A stretch of 64,000 bases of DNA from the NCBI GenBank assembly GCA_963070105.1, contig OY718806.1, forward strand, positions 765,001 to 829,000, written 5' to 3'. Under the pieces are notes generated by a model. That model was not told the DNA's origin. It searched no databases and saw only the letters and a program-made list of their open reading frames with translations. The position numbers were made by a program, and so were the translations under genes. Positions 42,201 through 55,924 of this stretch are shown piece by piece (positions within the stretch are counted from its first letter, which is position 1; each line of letters begins with the position of its first letter). This stretch comes from Litomosoides sigmodontis. Taxonomy: Eukaryota > Nematoda > Chromadorea > Rhabditida > Onchocercidae.

Positions 42201-45200
42201 AGAAAGCATAAATTTCGCAAACAATTCTGTTGCATTAAATTAGTTTAAAGAAAATTTATTTACTGAAACAAGTTGTGTAAGTCAGATATTTTGCAATCAT
42301 CGACGTTCATTGCAACTGCTTACTTGATGCGTGATCAATCGCTAATATGAATTTTATTAAGAAAAATTCATTCCATAATATCTCTCTATTATTGAAATTT
42401 TACAAAGTTTGAAAATAGTGAATTTTAAAGTGATGCGCAGTAAAATCAAACTTCAAAGATTTTTTTAAAATTAATAGTAAAAATGAAAGGCGGATATGAT
42501 TGATTAGATGATAAATAAATTGATGAAAAATCGTCCTACAGCACATATGATCTATTTTTGCAACGAGTCTTTATATATGAGTTTTTTAAAAAATGTTTTC
42601 TTGCAGTGTGTAACAATTAATAAGTCATACTTTTTAAAATTTTTTTTACAATATGCAAGATATACAAAATTTAAAACTGGAATTTAATCTGAGAATAATT
42701 TTTCAGTTTCTATTCCACTTCTCAGTTTCCTGCCATTTTAGCCTGGAAAACATGCTGCTGATTTGCCTCATAAAACGGATTTCGATATCAATAAATTAAC
42801 CCAAAAGCAAATTATTGAACTAATTAATGATTATGCTTATGCTGCAAGCTACGCTCAGCAATGCGGTTTGTCTTCATTTGTTGCTATTTTTAATAAAAGT
42901 GTTTTAATTTCGGAAATATTACTTAAGAATTTCGTCAGTTTTCGCATTGATCAGATGTGGTGGCTTAAGATGGCAAAATTTATTTAATTTTTAAAGGTTT
43001 TAATGGTGTGGAAATCTCATGCACTTATTTCTTCGCCCTTGGACAACTGATCACGAGCAGTAATAACATCCGTGACGATGAATTCGGTGGCGAATTAGAT
43101 AACCGTACCAAAATTTTGTTCAAAATTATCCAAGCTATACGGTATCAGCATTTATGCGTTACCATAATTTCCCTATCAATTACTGTATGATAACTTTATC
43201 GGAGCTAATGATACTATCAGTTTAAAGTACTCTCGAAAAGTTGAATTAATTTTGCATCTTATCCTTTTCTAATCCTTCCATGTGCTTCCATAATTCTTCT
43301 CTTTTTCTATTCCAGAAGGAAAATTTCTAAACCAAGCCGTTTTGTAATTGGTCTTAAATTATTCTACGGCAATTTCGAGCCTGATTACAACGATGATGCA
43401 TTTGGCGAATTTGTTCACAATGTTGAGGTACTCACTCTTCTTCATCCTCATCCTCAATAGTCCTTTCTTCTGCTATTGCTAACTAGCTGTTCAAAAAGTT
43501 TCATGAATTCAAGTGGAAATTTTCAAGCGTACTAGAGAAATAACTGATGCAAATGGGAATTAAAAGTTAAAACTAAGAAAATTGGATTGCAAACAAACTG
43601 TAAAATTATGTTTGCAACCGAACACTTTCAGCGTTCTTCAATTCAATATTATGTTCACTTTCACTTACACAATGCAGTAGATTTCGAAGCAGATATTATC
43701 AGTTTCGCTAATTAGAAAGATCGCACACTTTATTTCATATCATTTTTAAACGCATGAATATCACATTGATTTTGCTTGCTATTTTGCACAGCTATTTAAA
43801 ACAGAAAAAAAAGTTTCCATTAATTGTATTGTTAAATAAAGCAATTCATTTAACGATGCAATTAATGGAAACTTTCGAATTCCGTGATGAAAAGTAGTTT
43901 TATTACAATGGCTTTTCAACGACACTTGACGTTGGATGCAATCGGCTTGCTTATTTGTGGAGCACTTATTCCTTCGTTTTATTGAATTTGACAAAATAAC
44001 ATGCATCCCTTCCTTTTCCAATATTTCTTCATAGTAATTTTCAAAGAAATTTCCAAATTTGATAAAGTTACTTTCACCCATCCATTCATTCGATTTTCCA
44101 TTTTTTTTTCTTTTTTTTAGAAAACTGGCTTCGACTACATAGCTATAACAGGCGGAAATTATAATTTGATCAAAGATCTAAAGCAGGAGGACGATCCGCA
44201 GAAATGTGAAAATTTCTATCAAAATTTTGTACTTACGGTATGGTTTTTTTTTGAAGAAATTATAATTTGCAATTATTATGCTTAGACGAATAATTATTAG
44301 GCATTTGGAATTTCTGCTTTTTCGTTGCTTTTTGTTTCTACGTTAAAATATTTCAGTTTAATAAGGAGGAAATCACTTGTCAAATTTGTCGTCAACTCTG
44401 AATTACTCTCGAAATTAGATAACGAATTTAAGTTTGAATCTTAAATTCACAAAGTTGAACAGGTGTGCGTAAGGACATCTGTTTAGATGCGCAAATATCT
44501 GACAAGAACAAAAGTATTTATGAATGGTGGATTTGTAAAATTAACAGATATGGTTAATGCGGTTAACAACGGTTGGGCGGCAGGCATCTCAATTGCAAGA
44601 CCTGTAGCTGCTGAACCAGGTTTTATCAAATTTCAATTTCATCTTCATACATATTTCCATTCAATTAGCACTTCAAAATTGCTTTTAAAATTAACAGATG
44701 CAAATTGAAAATTCATGCTAAAGTGGTGGAAAGAGGATGAATTGAATGGAAATAATTTTCATGCGAAAAATAAAAAAAAAAAGCAAGATTGCAATTTTAG
44801 TCTTAAACGTTTGAAATAACAGGAAAAAAAGGTGTCGAATGTTAAGCTTATTGAGGAAATAGTAAACAAATTGCTTAAAGACCTGCCGAAACGATTATTT
44901 GCTGGAGAAGTGAAAAGCGCAACGAAATCATTGTTTGATTCAATTGATCAGCCTGTCGAGTATGTCGTTTTGCTTTCCGTTTCTTTTTTCTCGAAAGAAA
45001 TTTGCCATTATTTGAGAATATTGAAAGCAGATGAATTGTTAAATTAATTGAATTACTGGAAATTCTTTTAGGCTAAAGTTTTTTTGTAAGATTAAGGCAT
45101 ATTTTTTTGGTACAGATATTGCAGTGATTGTGTAATGGCTTGAAATTAGGATATCATTTGAACAAAAATAGACAGAAACGAATGCTTAAAAAATATTTAA

Positions 45201-47638
45201 AAGTTTAACTGAAAATATATACGGAACGGTGTTCTATCGCTTTTAGGATCGAGTTTGCTGGATCACAGCTTTGGCAACACAGTTGCTCACTAACTGTAAT
45301 GGATGCATCAAATCCGGATCATGTTGAGCAGTTCAAGAAAGATTTACATTTTCATGAGAAGCAAAAGTTATGTGGTTCAGATGCTGAGGAATTAGTTATC
45401 GGTTATCCGAAAACAATTATCAATCCAGAATTGCTGGATGAAGATGCTTATATGCTTAAAGGAATGCAACAAGCGACGGAAGAGATAATATCTAACGGAG
45501 CCGTAACCTTAGCAGAAGGTAAGTTAGCCAAAACAACTGATGATGATGATGATGAAACGGAGCGTGAAATGATAGAGGAGGAAACACATCATGTAGTGAA
45601 GAAACAGTTGGATTATGGAGCACTAGGTGATTTTCAAGAAAATACTGTCGAAGATTCCATTCATACAGTGGTGAAGCGACATGAAAATTTGGCAGATATT
45701 GGCGTGGATATAATTGAAGAAACAGAAACCATTGAAAAAGTGATCCTAACTCAATCGGATTTCTCGGAGTCACATCAAGTGGAATCAACTGAATCACCAA
45801 AGCATGAACCACAACAAGTGGACATCAAACATGACGGTGATGTTTTGAAAGTTGCCGCTGAAACATTGAATATGAAAGCGGTGGTGGAATCTGTTGCAGT
45901 TGAAGAGGATGTGCAAGTTGTAGATGAAGTGGTTAAAGATATCACTGAAGGATTACATAAGGAAAATGAATTGGTTAGCGCATGCATAGTAGTTGATAAG
46001 CCTGAGCAACATTTGGAGACGCTATCTTCTGCTAAGCAGTCGGAGATTAAGGAAACAGCAGAAGTGATCGCAGGATTATCAGACGATGAAAAGCCGATTA
46101 TTTCTGGAGTCGTTGAAGAAGTTAAGAATGTCACTGATAATACAATGAAAGCAGTGGAGCATACTGCAGAACAGGAAAATGCGGAGAATCGAATTACTGA
46201 AAATGAGAGACATGCAACAAGCAGTAGAGAATCTGTTGCTGGAGTGGAGAACTATGACGTGGATGAAAATGTTGTGGGAGAAATAATGCGTAAGGAAATT
46301 TACGCTGTTTCAGAACAAATGACGAAATCATTCATAGAGGATTCGGCAGCGGAACAGACCGAACTATTGCCCGGAAAAGGTGACGAGCACTTTGCAGACA
46401 CTTCGGAATTTCAAGATACCGAAATAAATCATGAAATAACAAAAAGTACTGATGATAAGTACGAACAAGAGGATCATTTACAAGATCATTCTTTGCAAGA
46501 TGAAGTAGTAGCTCATGTTCCCAAAGATATGATGGAAGTTTATATTCCGAAAGATATAACTGAAGATTACATTCCAGAAATCGCTGAAGAAGAGCATTTC
46601 CTGGAAGGAACTGATGGAATTAGTAGAGCGATAAGCTTAACTAGCAGTCATTTTCATGATGATAACATGGACCACGGTGTAGGAAATGACTTCCTATCAG
46701 ACAAGACTATGTCAAAAGATGTGACAACTGATGATGATCATATCCAAGAATATCCAGCAGCTAAAGATTGCACGAGTCAGTATCAGCATCAGGAAGGATT
46801 CTTGCAGAGTGGAATTGGCCAGCCAGGATGGGATGAACTGTCAGGTGAAGCGGACCATTACAAAGCATATTCAACACTGTTCGGTTCAACATTGGTGAGT
46901 GGAAATGGCGGACACGCTGTCTATGATGAATATCGCGACGATCACTCACTTACCGAACAATCACCCACTTATCGCAATGAAATTTATGAAATTCCCAGTG
47001 CTGAATCAAAAGATGCAAGAAATGCCGAAAAATTATCGAGTGAAGAAGTTGACACGAGTCAGGTGCAGCAAAAGTTAAGCGTCGAATTTGATGATGATAA
47101 ATTACTAACTGACAATTCAACAACAACAACAACAATACCACCACCACCACCAACAGCAACAGCAACAACTCATAGACATGGATTGACCGACTTCATTTCA
47201 TCAACTCTATCAGATTCTGTGCAAAGCTTAATCACATCCACGAAGAATAAGTTTGATGAGATGCTCGGTGAAAATGACGGAAAACAGCAGCTGGATTTGC
47301 AATTCACACAGAAAACGGAAAAATTGATGGACGATGATGGACTAAAATATGAAATTCACACGGAGAGCTGTGCCGTTTCCGGTGCAGATCCTGCATCGCC
47401 ATTATCAGGTTTCAACGGCAGCAAAGCATTTTTAGCTGTCGATTCTGATAAATTCAAGACGCATGATGATAATAATTTAACCGGTGGATCCACTGATGAT
47501 ACTCATCATTCTACTAAAACCACAATCACCACTACCACGCTAACAGGTCGAGATGACAAGGAATCAAACGAGCATCGAGATGGTTTGCTTGGAGATAAAA
47601 AAAGTACAGATGAGCTTGATTTTGAATTCATTCATTAA
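39268..47638 (+). CDS. OYE-like flavin oxidoreductase with giant acidic tail
   Basis: Ten exons: 39268-39438, 40660-40788, 41535-41666, 42742-42865, 42997-43141, 43316-43427, 44121-44237, 44487-44619, 44881-44959 and 45247-47638. Joined length is 3534 bases, 1177 residues. Residues 1 to about 400 read as an NADH:flavin oxidoreductase (Old Yellow Enzyme) TIM barrel: APNRLMKSAMSEQ, GTIVTGCIMING, IAQLFHPGKHA, RDDEFGGELDNR, and the FMN-phosphate end MNGGFVKLTDM...ARPVAAEPDLPKRL. The family normally reduces activated C=C bonds with FMN and NAD(P)H. Here the usual GVEIHxAxGY reads GVEISCTYFF, so both substrate-anion ligands (His and His/Asn) and the proton-donor Tyr are replaced. From about residue 400 the protein is acidic, low-complexity, probably disordered, with no membrane segment, ending LDFEFIH. 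The last exon encodes the tail without introns. AATAAA lies 27 bases after the stop. Confidence 0.88.
40408..40565. repeat. Degenerate (RATAGT)n repeats in OYE-like intron 1
   Basis: AATAATAAT followed by TAGTGATAGTGGTAGTGATAG-type hexamer repeats and (AGT)n, close to the 3' end of intron 1. It is imperfect and unlike the pure array at 48.5 kb. Confidence 0.85.
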
Positions 47639-47664
47639 AATTTTACTATCAAAAGAAATGCTTA

Positions 47665-47670
47665 AATAAA
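47665..47670 (+). terminator. AATAAA polyadenylation signal of OYE-like gene
   Basis: AATAAA in CTTAAATAAAATGG, 27 bases after the TAA stop, giving a short predicted 3' UTR. Confidence 0.55.
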
Positions 47671-48540
47671 ATGGAAATCTACGTAAAAACACACAAATAG
47701 GAAATAGAAGGAAAAAAAGAGAAAAGCCAGAATCAAATTTTCAGAAGTGGTACTCATAAAAATAATAGTGCATTTTTTAAATTCAGTTGTATAAATGTTC
47801 GTTCATATGGGTATTTCCCTGATGCATACAAATGATTATACGTATGCTGTAGCTAAAATTACTTTGCAAAGTTTAGCTAAAAATTTTTTGCTGGAAAAAA
47901 ACTTTTTTTACGAGTTAACAATTGCAGCAAGCGCAACAATTTGATCAGTAAACAAATAAACGGTAAATGCACATCATAAATTTTGTTTTAACAGTTGAAA
48001 TTCGTTCGTTTTTGGCTTCTATTTGTTTATTTGTTTGTTTTTCTTTCTTCTTCGTCCGTTTGTTTTGAATTCACAATCTTCAAATTCTGTTTCTATTCAC
48101 ATAATGCACTGCTTTTCTGCATAGAAATTTGCTAGAAAGACACGCAAATGAAAAAAGAGAAATTAATTTAAGATTTTAATTTCCTTCCGGTTCGTTGTCC
48201 AAACAGCTTCATCATCTTTTCTGGTAATTCTGCAACTCTCTGCTTCCTCTCCTGATTGTGGTAACTCTGTTTATTTTAATTTTAATCAACATAAATTTCC
48301 AGCTATCACAAATTTGCAGGTTATAAAGGACAAAAAGGAAAGATAGATAATGTACTTTTCTGTATCAGGAATTCTGACATTTTCGATGAGGCCGTGTGAA
48401 AGTTAATTCCTCCCAATAATTCATTCCATTGATTGCTTGAGGTTATCAGGCAAGCGTATGTTATCATACGTCAAAAAGAAAATTCCATGTAGCATTTACG
48501 CCGGTTGACAAGATTAGATACATGATAATAATAGTAATAA
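47671..48540. other. Intergenic, no gene seen
   Basis: AT-rich sequence after the OYE-like gene. It has TTTG/TTTC-rich stretches near 48000-48060 and no coding exon or RNA gene that I can support. Confidence 0.5.
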
Positions 48541-48545
48541 TACAA

Positions 48546-49920
<1,375 letters not shown>

Positions 49921-52900
49921 AATACTGATTGGAAAGAATTACTTTCTTCACCAGTTAGCATTACATTCCGCGCAGCTTGGTATTCATCATCGATATTAGT
50001 AATCAAAAATATAATTCTGTGATAGGGGCTGTGCCGAAAATTCATTTATACTTTTCTCTGCATCATAGATGAACGATATTTTGCTTGAATTAATAATACG
50101 GGCTTAACTCTAACTTTTACTCATTCTCTTCTCTTTTAATGACAAATTATACAGAATGTGCGAGGAAAGAAATTTTGCTTTAAAAAGTTTGGAAAGAGTT
50201 AAATTGTAATTATCAAATTATTATTTTATTGCTAAATTTCACATTAACATTGATCGCTCATTTTATTGTCATAAACAATTTACAAAAAAGCAATGATGAA
50301 GCGCAGCAATATCGATTAATCTCTTACAACAATATCATATCACCTTCTTATCAATTCATTATTATTTGTTTTAAACCACAGCGAATCTTATCATCCAGTG
50401 ATTGCCGCACTGTATAAGTAAGTCACAGTCCACGTGAGTATCCATATTGTTATTATTTCTCTAAATCTAATTGTCATTCTTGCATTTTCGTATGAATTGC
50501 TAAGAAAGGAATTAATTATTTGCTTCACATCTTTTCCTCTCCCTTTTTTCGCGCTGTTTCTTCCTCCGTGTTTGTTAGCAAATGTCATTTTCTAAAAGCG
50601 CTTTTTTTCAAACAATAAAACTTAGCTTAAAAAAGGAAAGCAAAAACGAAATCGATTGTTCAGGTGTGCGCAATGCTCAGTTAATTGTTAGTTGCAGTGA
50701 GTTTAGCAATTCTTAACTAAAAAAAGTGCAGAAGAAGAAAGGAATAATTTGGCGTATAATCCATTTCCAGATAACGTTCACAGCATTTGACAGTGATAAT
50801 TAATTGCTTTTGTGTGTTTTTTTTTTAATAATTTATTGGTATCAAATTTACCGGTATTTCTGTTGCTACAGTTTCATTTTTTTCCCATAATTATACCATC
50901 AAAAATTAATCAATTCGCCATTTTCAAATGACGACAATTTTAATACCTGAAATAATGGAATTCTTAATTTGAAATTAGTATAAAAATTGTTTGCAAATAC
51001 GAAGTGTCATTCCATTACTCCATTTCGATTATCAATTCCATCGTTTAATATTTTTTAAATTAAATCTAAAAGTGAAAGGATGAAGATGGTCGACGAAAAA
51101 AATTCAAAATATGTGCTACGTAAGCCTCAACTTCCAAACGTGGTCTCTGATTCGAAAATTTTGATGTCCTTTTTTCTCTTTCATCAAATTTCAAAGATAT
51201 TGACTGAAAACATATCCTTATGAAGTGTTTATTTTTGATTACGCAAATTTTATAGGAATGAATGAGGCGGAAGCAAAGTAATTGAAACATGTCGGTTGTT
51301 TGTTCTAATTCCATTCTTTTCCTGAAATTAACTGCTTTTCGTCTCCATTGTTTTTCCATCATCAAAGCAACTTGATGAATCGATTCTTAAAAGGTTGTAA
51401 CTGTGAGTAGAAGAAATTCAATTTGATCTTATGTTAGCTTGAAGTTTCTTTTGGAGCATATTCCCATTGATGTTTTTTCATTCATTTTTCTTTTTGCTTC
51501 GTTCTCCTCTTATTTTTTCATCCATCTGAATAAAATAGAACTTAGCTTGTTAAACCCCATTAGCTGTTATTTTCGCATAGAATTTTCTCCTAAAATGTGT
51601 AATAAATTATGCTTGAGAGGTAGTTGATTGTCACGCATTTATACCGATTTATTAATTTAATTTTATGGATTACCAACTCTGAACTTGTCATTCGCATACA
51701 TGCACTTAACCTATACATATACATTTTTAATGCATGCACAAAATAAACTTATCAACAAATGCTTCATTTTAGTTCCGAGCAAAAGTATCAAATGCGCTGT
51801 GTAGGTTCAAAACGACCATTACGCACGTGACAATTAATTAATTTTGAATAAATGCAAACGTTCATACATAGTTATCGTTTGCATGCGAAATCTTATTTGT
51901 TTCGTAAGAAATCAATCCTACTAGATGTTAATATTTGTTAATGAAATTAAAAAAGAAACACAATTTGTTGGTTCATGCGGAATATAACAAAATTATATTA
52001 GAGGTCAAGGGTTAAAGAAGACCACTTCTGCATTTGTACAAAAACCTTGGTTATGTGTTTCATCAGCATTTACAACACTAAAATAATTTTAGTTAGCTTT
52101 TGAAAAAAGTGTAATTTTTGTTTTTACCCAAAATTCATACCTGTTGGTGTTGTTTAAATGTTCGCAAACACAGCAGCGAAACAATCAAACTACTCAAATC
52201 CATTATTTTTTCGAAATTATTCTGGTGAAAAAAACAATGAAACATTAATTTAATTATCAAAATTGATAATTAAATTGATAAACGAACAAATCCATTTCGC
52301 TTGGCAACATAGCAGAAATTGTTCAATTTTTTCTCCATTTAATGAAAAAAATCTGCTCAAATTTTGATTTATGATATTCAAGCAGGTAAAACACTTTTTT
52401 TAATTAAAAAAATTTCAACTTTAAAATTTCATTATTGCACTAAAACAGTGTAATGCTCATTTATCATCAGTACCTTTTCTCTGCTATGCCAATAAGCAAA
52501 ACTTCGTGATCAACCTTATTGTTCATTGGAATCATTGCGCTTACACTATCATCCATTACCTCTTTTCTACGCTTCTCATTTATCATCATCATACACTTTC
52601 TATTAAATAGAATTTTAAATACGAATTATTTCGTTAGAAAATTGAAAAAAAGAAGAGAGAGAATGTTTTCCTTCTGTTAATGCATACTTATTAACTCAAA
52701 TTTGAAATGATTATCTGATCGCTTAAATGATAATGCAATTTGAAAAACAAATCTCTGTTGCAATACACAATATTCGTCAATTTCTTGCTTTTTTCGTAGC
52801 ATTTCCAAGCATGGAAATGTTTTTCTGGTCGATTTGATTACGTCTTGCATTCTTCAATTTGCTACCTCTGACCTATACGATTGCCGTATCTTTTGAAATA

Positions 52901-53237
52901 AAATTTAGTAAGTATTAGAATTTGAAAAAATGAAGCAAAAATATTTCTCTCAAATTTTAGAATAATAAATGAATAAGTAATTGTTCATTTTAATTATACT
53001 TCCACTTTCTCATTGCTAAATCGTCACTCCAACATTTAATTAGAATCAATTCTCATTAATGCATAATAGAAAATTATCATGAAAAACGATTCATGATTGA
53101 ATACGTTTGAAAATTAATTAAATTTTTAGTGTTATCAAAACCTCAGTAGTTTGAATTTAACTTTCACTAGTTTTTACATCAAATTTGTACGCATGTACCG
53201 TAAAAATTCGATGTAAAAGGAAAACTGGTATATATAC
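49921..53237. other. Intergenic, no gene seen
   Basis: AT-rich sequence between the AAT array and the cysteinyl-tRNA synthetase fragment. I looked here for the missing C-terminal exons of that gene (a lysine-rich linker and the SKGQxKKL-type end) on the minus strand and did not find them. Open frames at 50391-50588 and 51066-51365 have no recognisable motif. Confidence 0.5.
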
Positions 53238-55924
53238 CTTATCTGTAAAAGCTTCAGATGTATTCCATTTTTTTAGTGCAAGTACCGGTTTTTTAGGATT
53301 TCCTTCATTGAGAAGAATTCCCAATTCCGGAAGTACCTTGTCTCGTATACGATCACATTCCTGCAAAATTCATTCTTCAAAACAAATGACGTATACATTT
53401 CATAAGATAACAAGTTGCATGAAACTATAGATAAACCCATTTAGTGCAAGAACAAATTCTCAAAATGACATTAGTTTCAGCGAAAAACCACAATCATATC
53501 ATCAACAGTTTAATCATTAAATTCTATGTGTAAGTTAGAATGTAAAATTATTCCCACGGAAACTTTAGGAAGAAAAAATCAGAAAATGAGAAGTGTCTCA
53601 TAGATAAATAAAACGATTTGTCGAGTCGTAAATAAACGAACAATGAAAGTTGGAGGATTTTGAAATATTTCAAATACTCCTTTCAGAGGTTTAATGCAAT
53701 AAAAAATTAGAAATTTTGCGGAATAGACGTATAAAATGAAAATATTTGAAACGGTAAAATTATAAGAGGTTGACAACATTGATGAAATAATTCATTTAAA
53801 TGAGTTGAATATAAATTCTGAAGTAAAGCGGTACAAAGATGGAAAAACCAACGAAAATACCAATATTTACCAATGATTACAGTAATAGATGTTACAAGTT
53901 GCTTCATTAGTATGAATTGATAAAGAATTTTTCCGATATATGGATAATCATTATAATAGTATTAAATAAACGGATAGCCTTTCGTAATACTAGTAATAGC
54001 CTTTCGTAATACTAGTACGTATTTTTTCATAATAAATTACCTTTATATCATGTTTTGATAGAAGCTTACTTCATTTTAGGCATATGTCATAAAGGTGAAG
54101 AAGTAATATGAATTAAAAGATGTCATAAAAATTGAAGTAATTTTGATTTTACATTCTCTTTCGTTATCTTCTCGTGAAAGATTATAATCCCATTACTCCT
54201 CACCTGAGGTTAAATGTCAGATTTGCTTATAATTTAATCACCTTTATGATATCGTTAACATTGCGTTGCTGTGCCAATTCAGAAATGGTTTCTCGGAAAA
54301 CAGTTAATGCGCTAACGTACGGCATAATAAGTTCATAGGCGGAAGTGCTCGGTAAAGCACTATCGGAAGTTGTTGCTGTCTCACTGAAACAAACAGTATC
54401 AGACGGCCTTACATTTATACAGTATTGGATCAAAGATTCATAAGCTAAACTTTTCATTCCTATTTATCAAATAACATCCCTGACAAATTGCAGTTTAATT
54501 TTTTTTGATTGCCATTTCGATGCTTCAGCCGAAAAAAAAAAGAAAGTAATACTTCAGGAAAGGAAAATTTGCATGGATGTACATTTTGCTCAATAATCAA
54601 CAAACCTGAAATCAACGGAAAAAATATCATCGATATCGTTAGGTGCAGTACCGAATACTTTTAATAGTGAAATTATATAAGAAGCAATATTTCGTAACAA
54701 TAAACAGTTTGGAATTTTCCTTTCTTCTTCCTAACAAATCAGTACAAGAGATAAATCAGTATTTTGAATTCATTGGTTTAAAATAACTACTGGATAACTA
54801 CTACTATTACTACTATTGACTACTATTATCCTATTCTGAAATTCCAATTTTGTGCACGATGACAAAACTTAATCTAACTTCTCAACTAAAATTAAATTTT
54901 GATCTAGGCAATCTAAATTGCTACACGAAATAGGAAATGCAAATTCCAGCCTCTACAATGATTCATGCATTGTTGTGGATGGAAAGATTATTGCTAAAGT
55001 CATTTAGTATGTTAGATTTCCCATCTGAATATATCAAACTTAAGCGTCTAATTGTTTTACAGAATTCTTCAAAGCTTTATCAAACAAATTATTCAAAGCC
55101 TTACCATTTCATTAATATACGCTTTACCAAGATCAATTATTTGACACAGTCTTTCAGCAGTGATTTTTTTCATGTCAATGGTATTATCACATAATAATGT
55201 ATTTACTTTAGATTTTATCTTGAAGAATTCATCCATTAATTGCAATTCTCTCTTATCATATTTTTGATAACCCTGTAAGATAGTTTTGATTTCACAACAA
55301 TTAAATTGAAATCTTCAAAACAGAAGAAATGACTAGTTCTGATCACTGAACTTCATCTCCTCACATTGGTACTGTAATTGAACAATCCTATGTCTCCCGA
55401 AAGAACACTAATTGGGCAAATCAATCATAGGCAAGAAGTATCAAATTACAATTAATGGACGCTTACTAAGTGAGAGAAGAGGTTGTCGTGCGTGATAATA
55501 GCAAGCATTATCACTATCAGTCTACAGCTTCGTAATTCTATTGTTTCACCGTTACAGAGGTATGAAAGCATAAAATTAGTGCAAAGTTTAAGTAATTAAG
55601 AAAAACCTCATTAATATCCGGCTTGTAATAGTGTCGAATACATTTTCTAACCAGCAGAAGAAATTCGCTCGTAATTTTTTCAAAGTTTATCGACGTACTC
55701 ATTTCCATACTCTCCTAATGACAGCAAAATTTAATCACTGAAATTTTGTCGAAATTTCACGTAAGACAATGACAATGTTAACTTCTAGATTCCATACTGT
55801 TAACGATGGAACGTTGAATTGATAATGAGTGCATTGAAAATTAGTTCACATACCAGTTTAATGCGATCAATCTTAATAATTCATTCGCAGTTGTACTTTT
55901 GTGGCGTAAAATTCCAAATGATGA
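53238..55924 (-). pseudogene. cars-1: Partial cysteinyl-tRNA synthetase (3' part only)
   Basis: Minus-strand exons 55714-55607, 55272-55105, 54730-54606, 54383-54242 and 53360-53238 join in frame and match the helical C-terminal/anticodon-side part of eukaryotic CysRS: NFEKITSEFLLLVR, VNTLLCDNTIDMKK, PNCLLLRNIASYIISLLKVF and RIRDKVLPELGILL. A weaker block at 55924-55854 resembles the sequence just after the KMSKS loop (SSFGILRHKSTTANELLRLI), but the lysine motif itself is degenerate (SSKKLKS). It does not join the next exon in frame, and about eight expected residues are missing. The HIGH-containing catalytic core and the C-terminal lysine-rich exons are absent. Splice sites of the five good exons are intact, so it is either a partial duplicate in decay or a gene for a stand-alone C-terminal domain (an ATG lies six bases after the first acceptor). 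Confidence 0.7.
53974..54017. repeat. 22-base perfect tandem duplication
   Basis: The unit ATAGCCTTTCGTAATACTAG plus TA occurs twice head to tail (53974-53995 and 53996-54017) in an intron of the CysRS fragment. The perfect identity suggests a recent duplication. Confidence 0.95.

Noticed and set aside
44832..44880. Upstream part of the exon-like frame before OYE exon 9 (GKK..KLIEEIVNKLLK)
   Set aside because: Using the CAG acceptor at 44821 gives a frameshift and stop. The TTAAAG acceptor at 44880 restores frame and yields the family motif EPDLPKRL.
45492..46134. Two minus-strand frames of over 100 codons
   Set aside because: Shadows of the long OYE-like last exon; no independent splice or start evidence.
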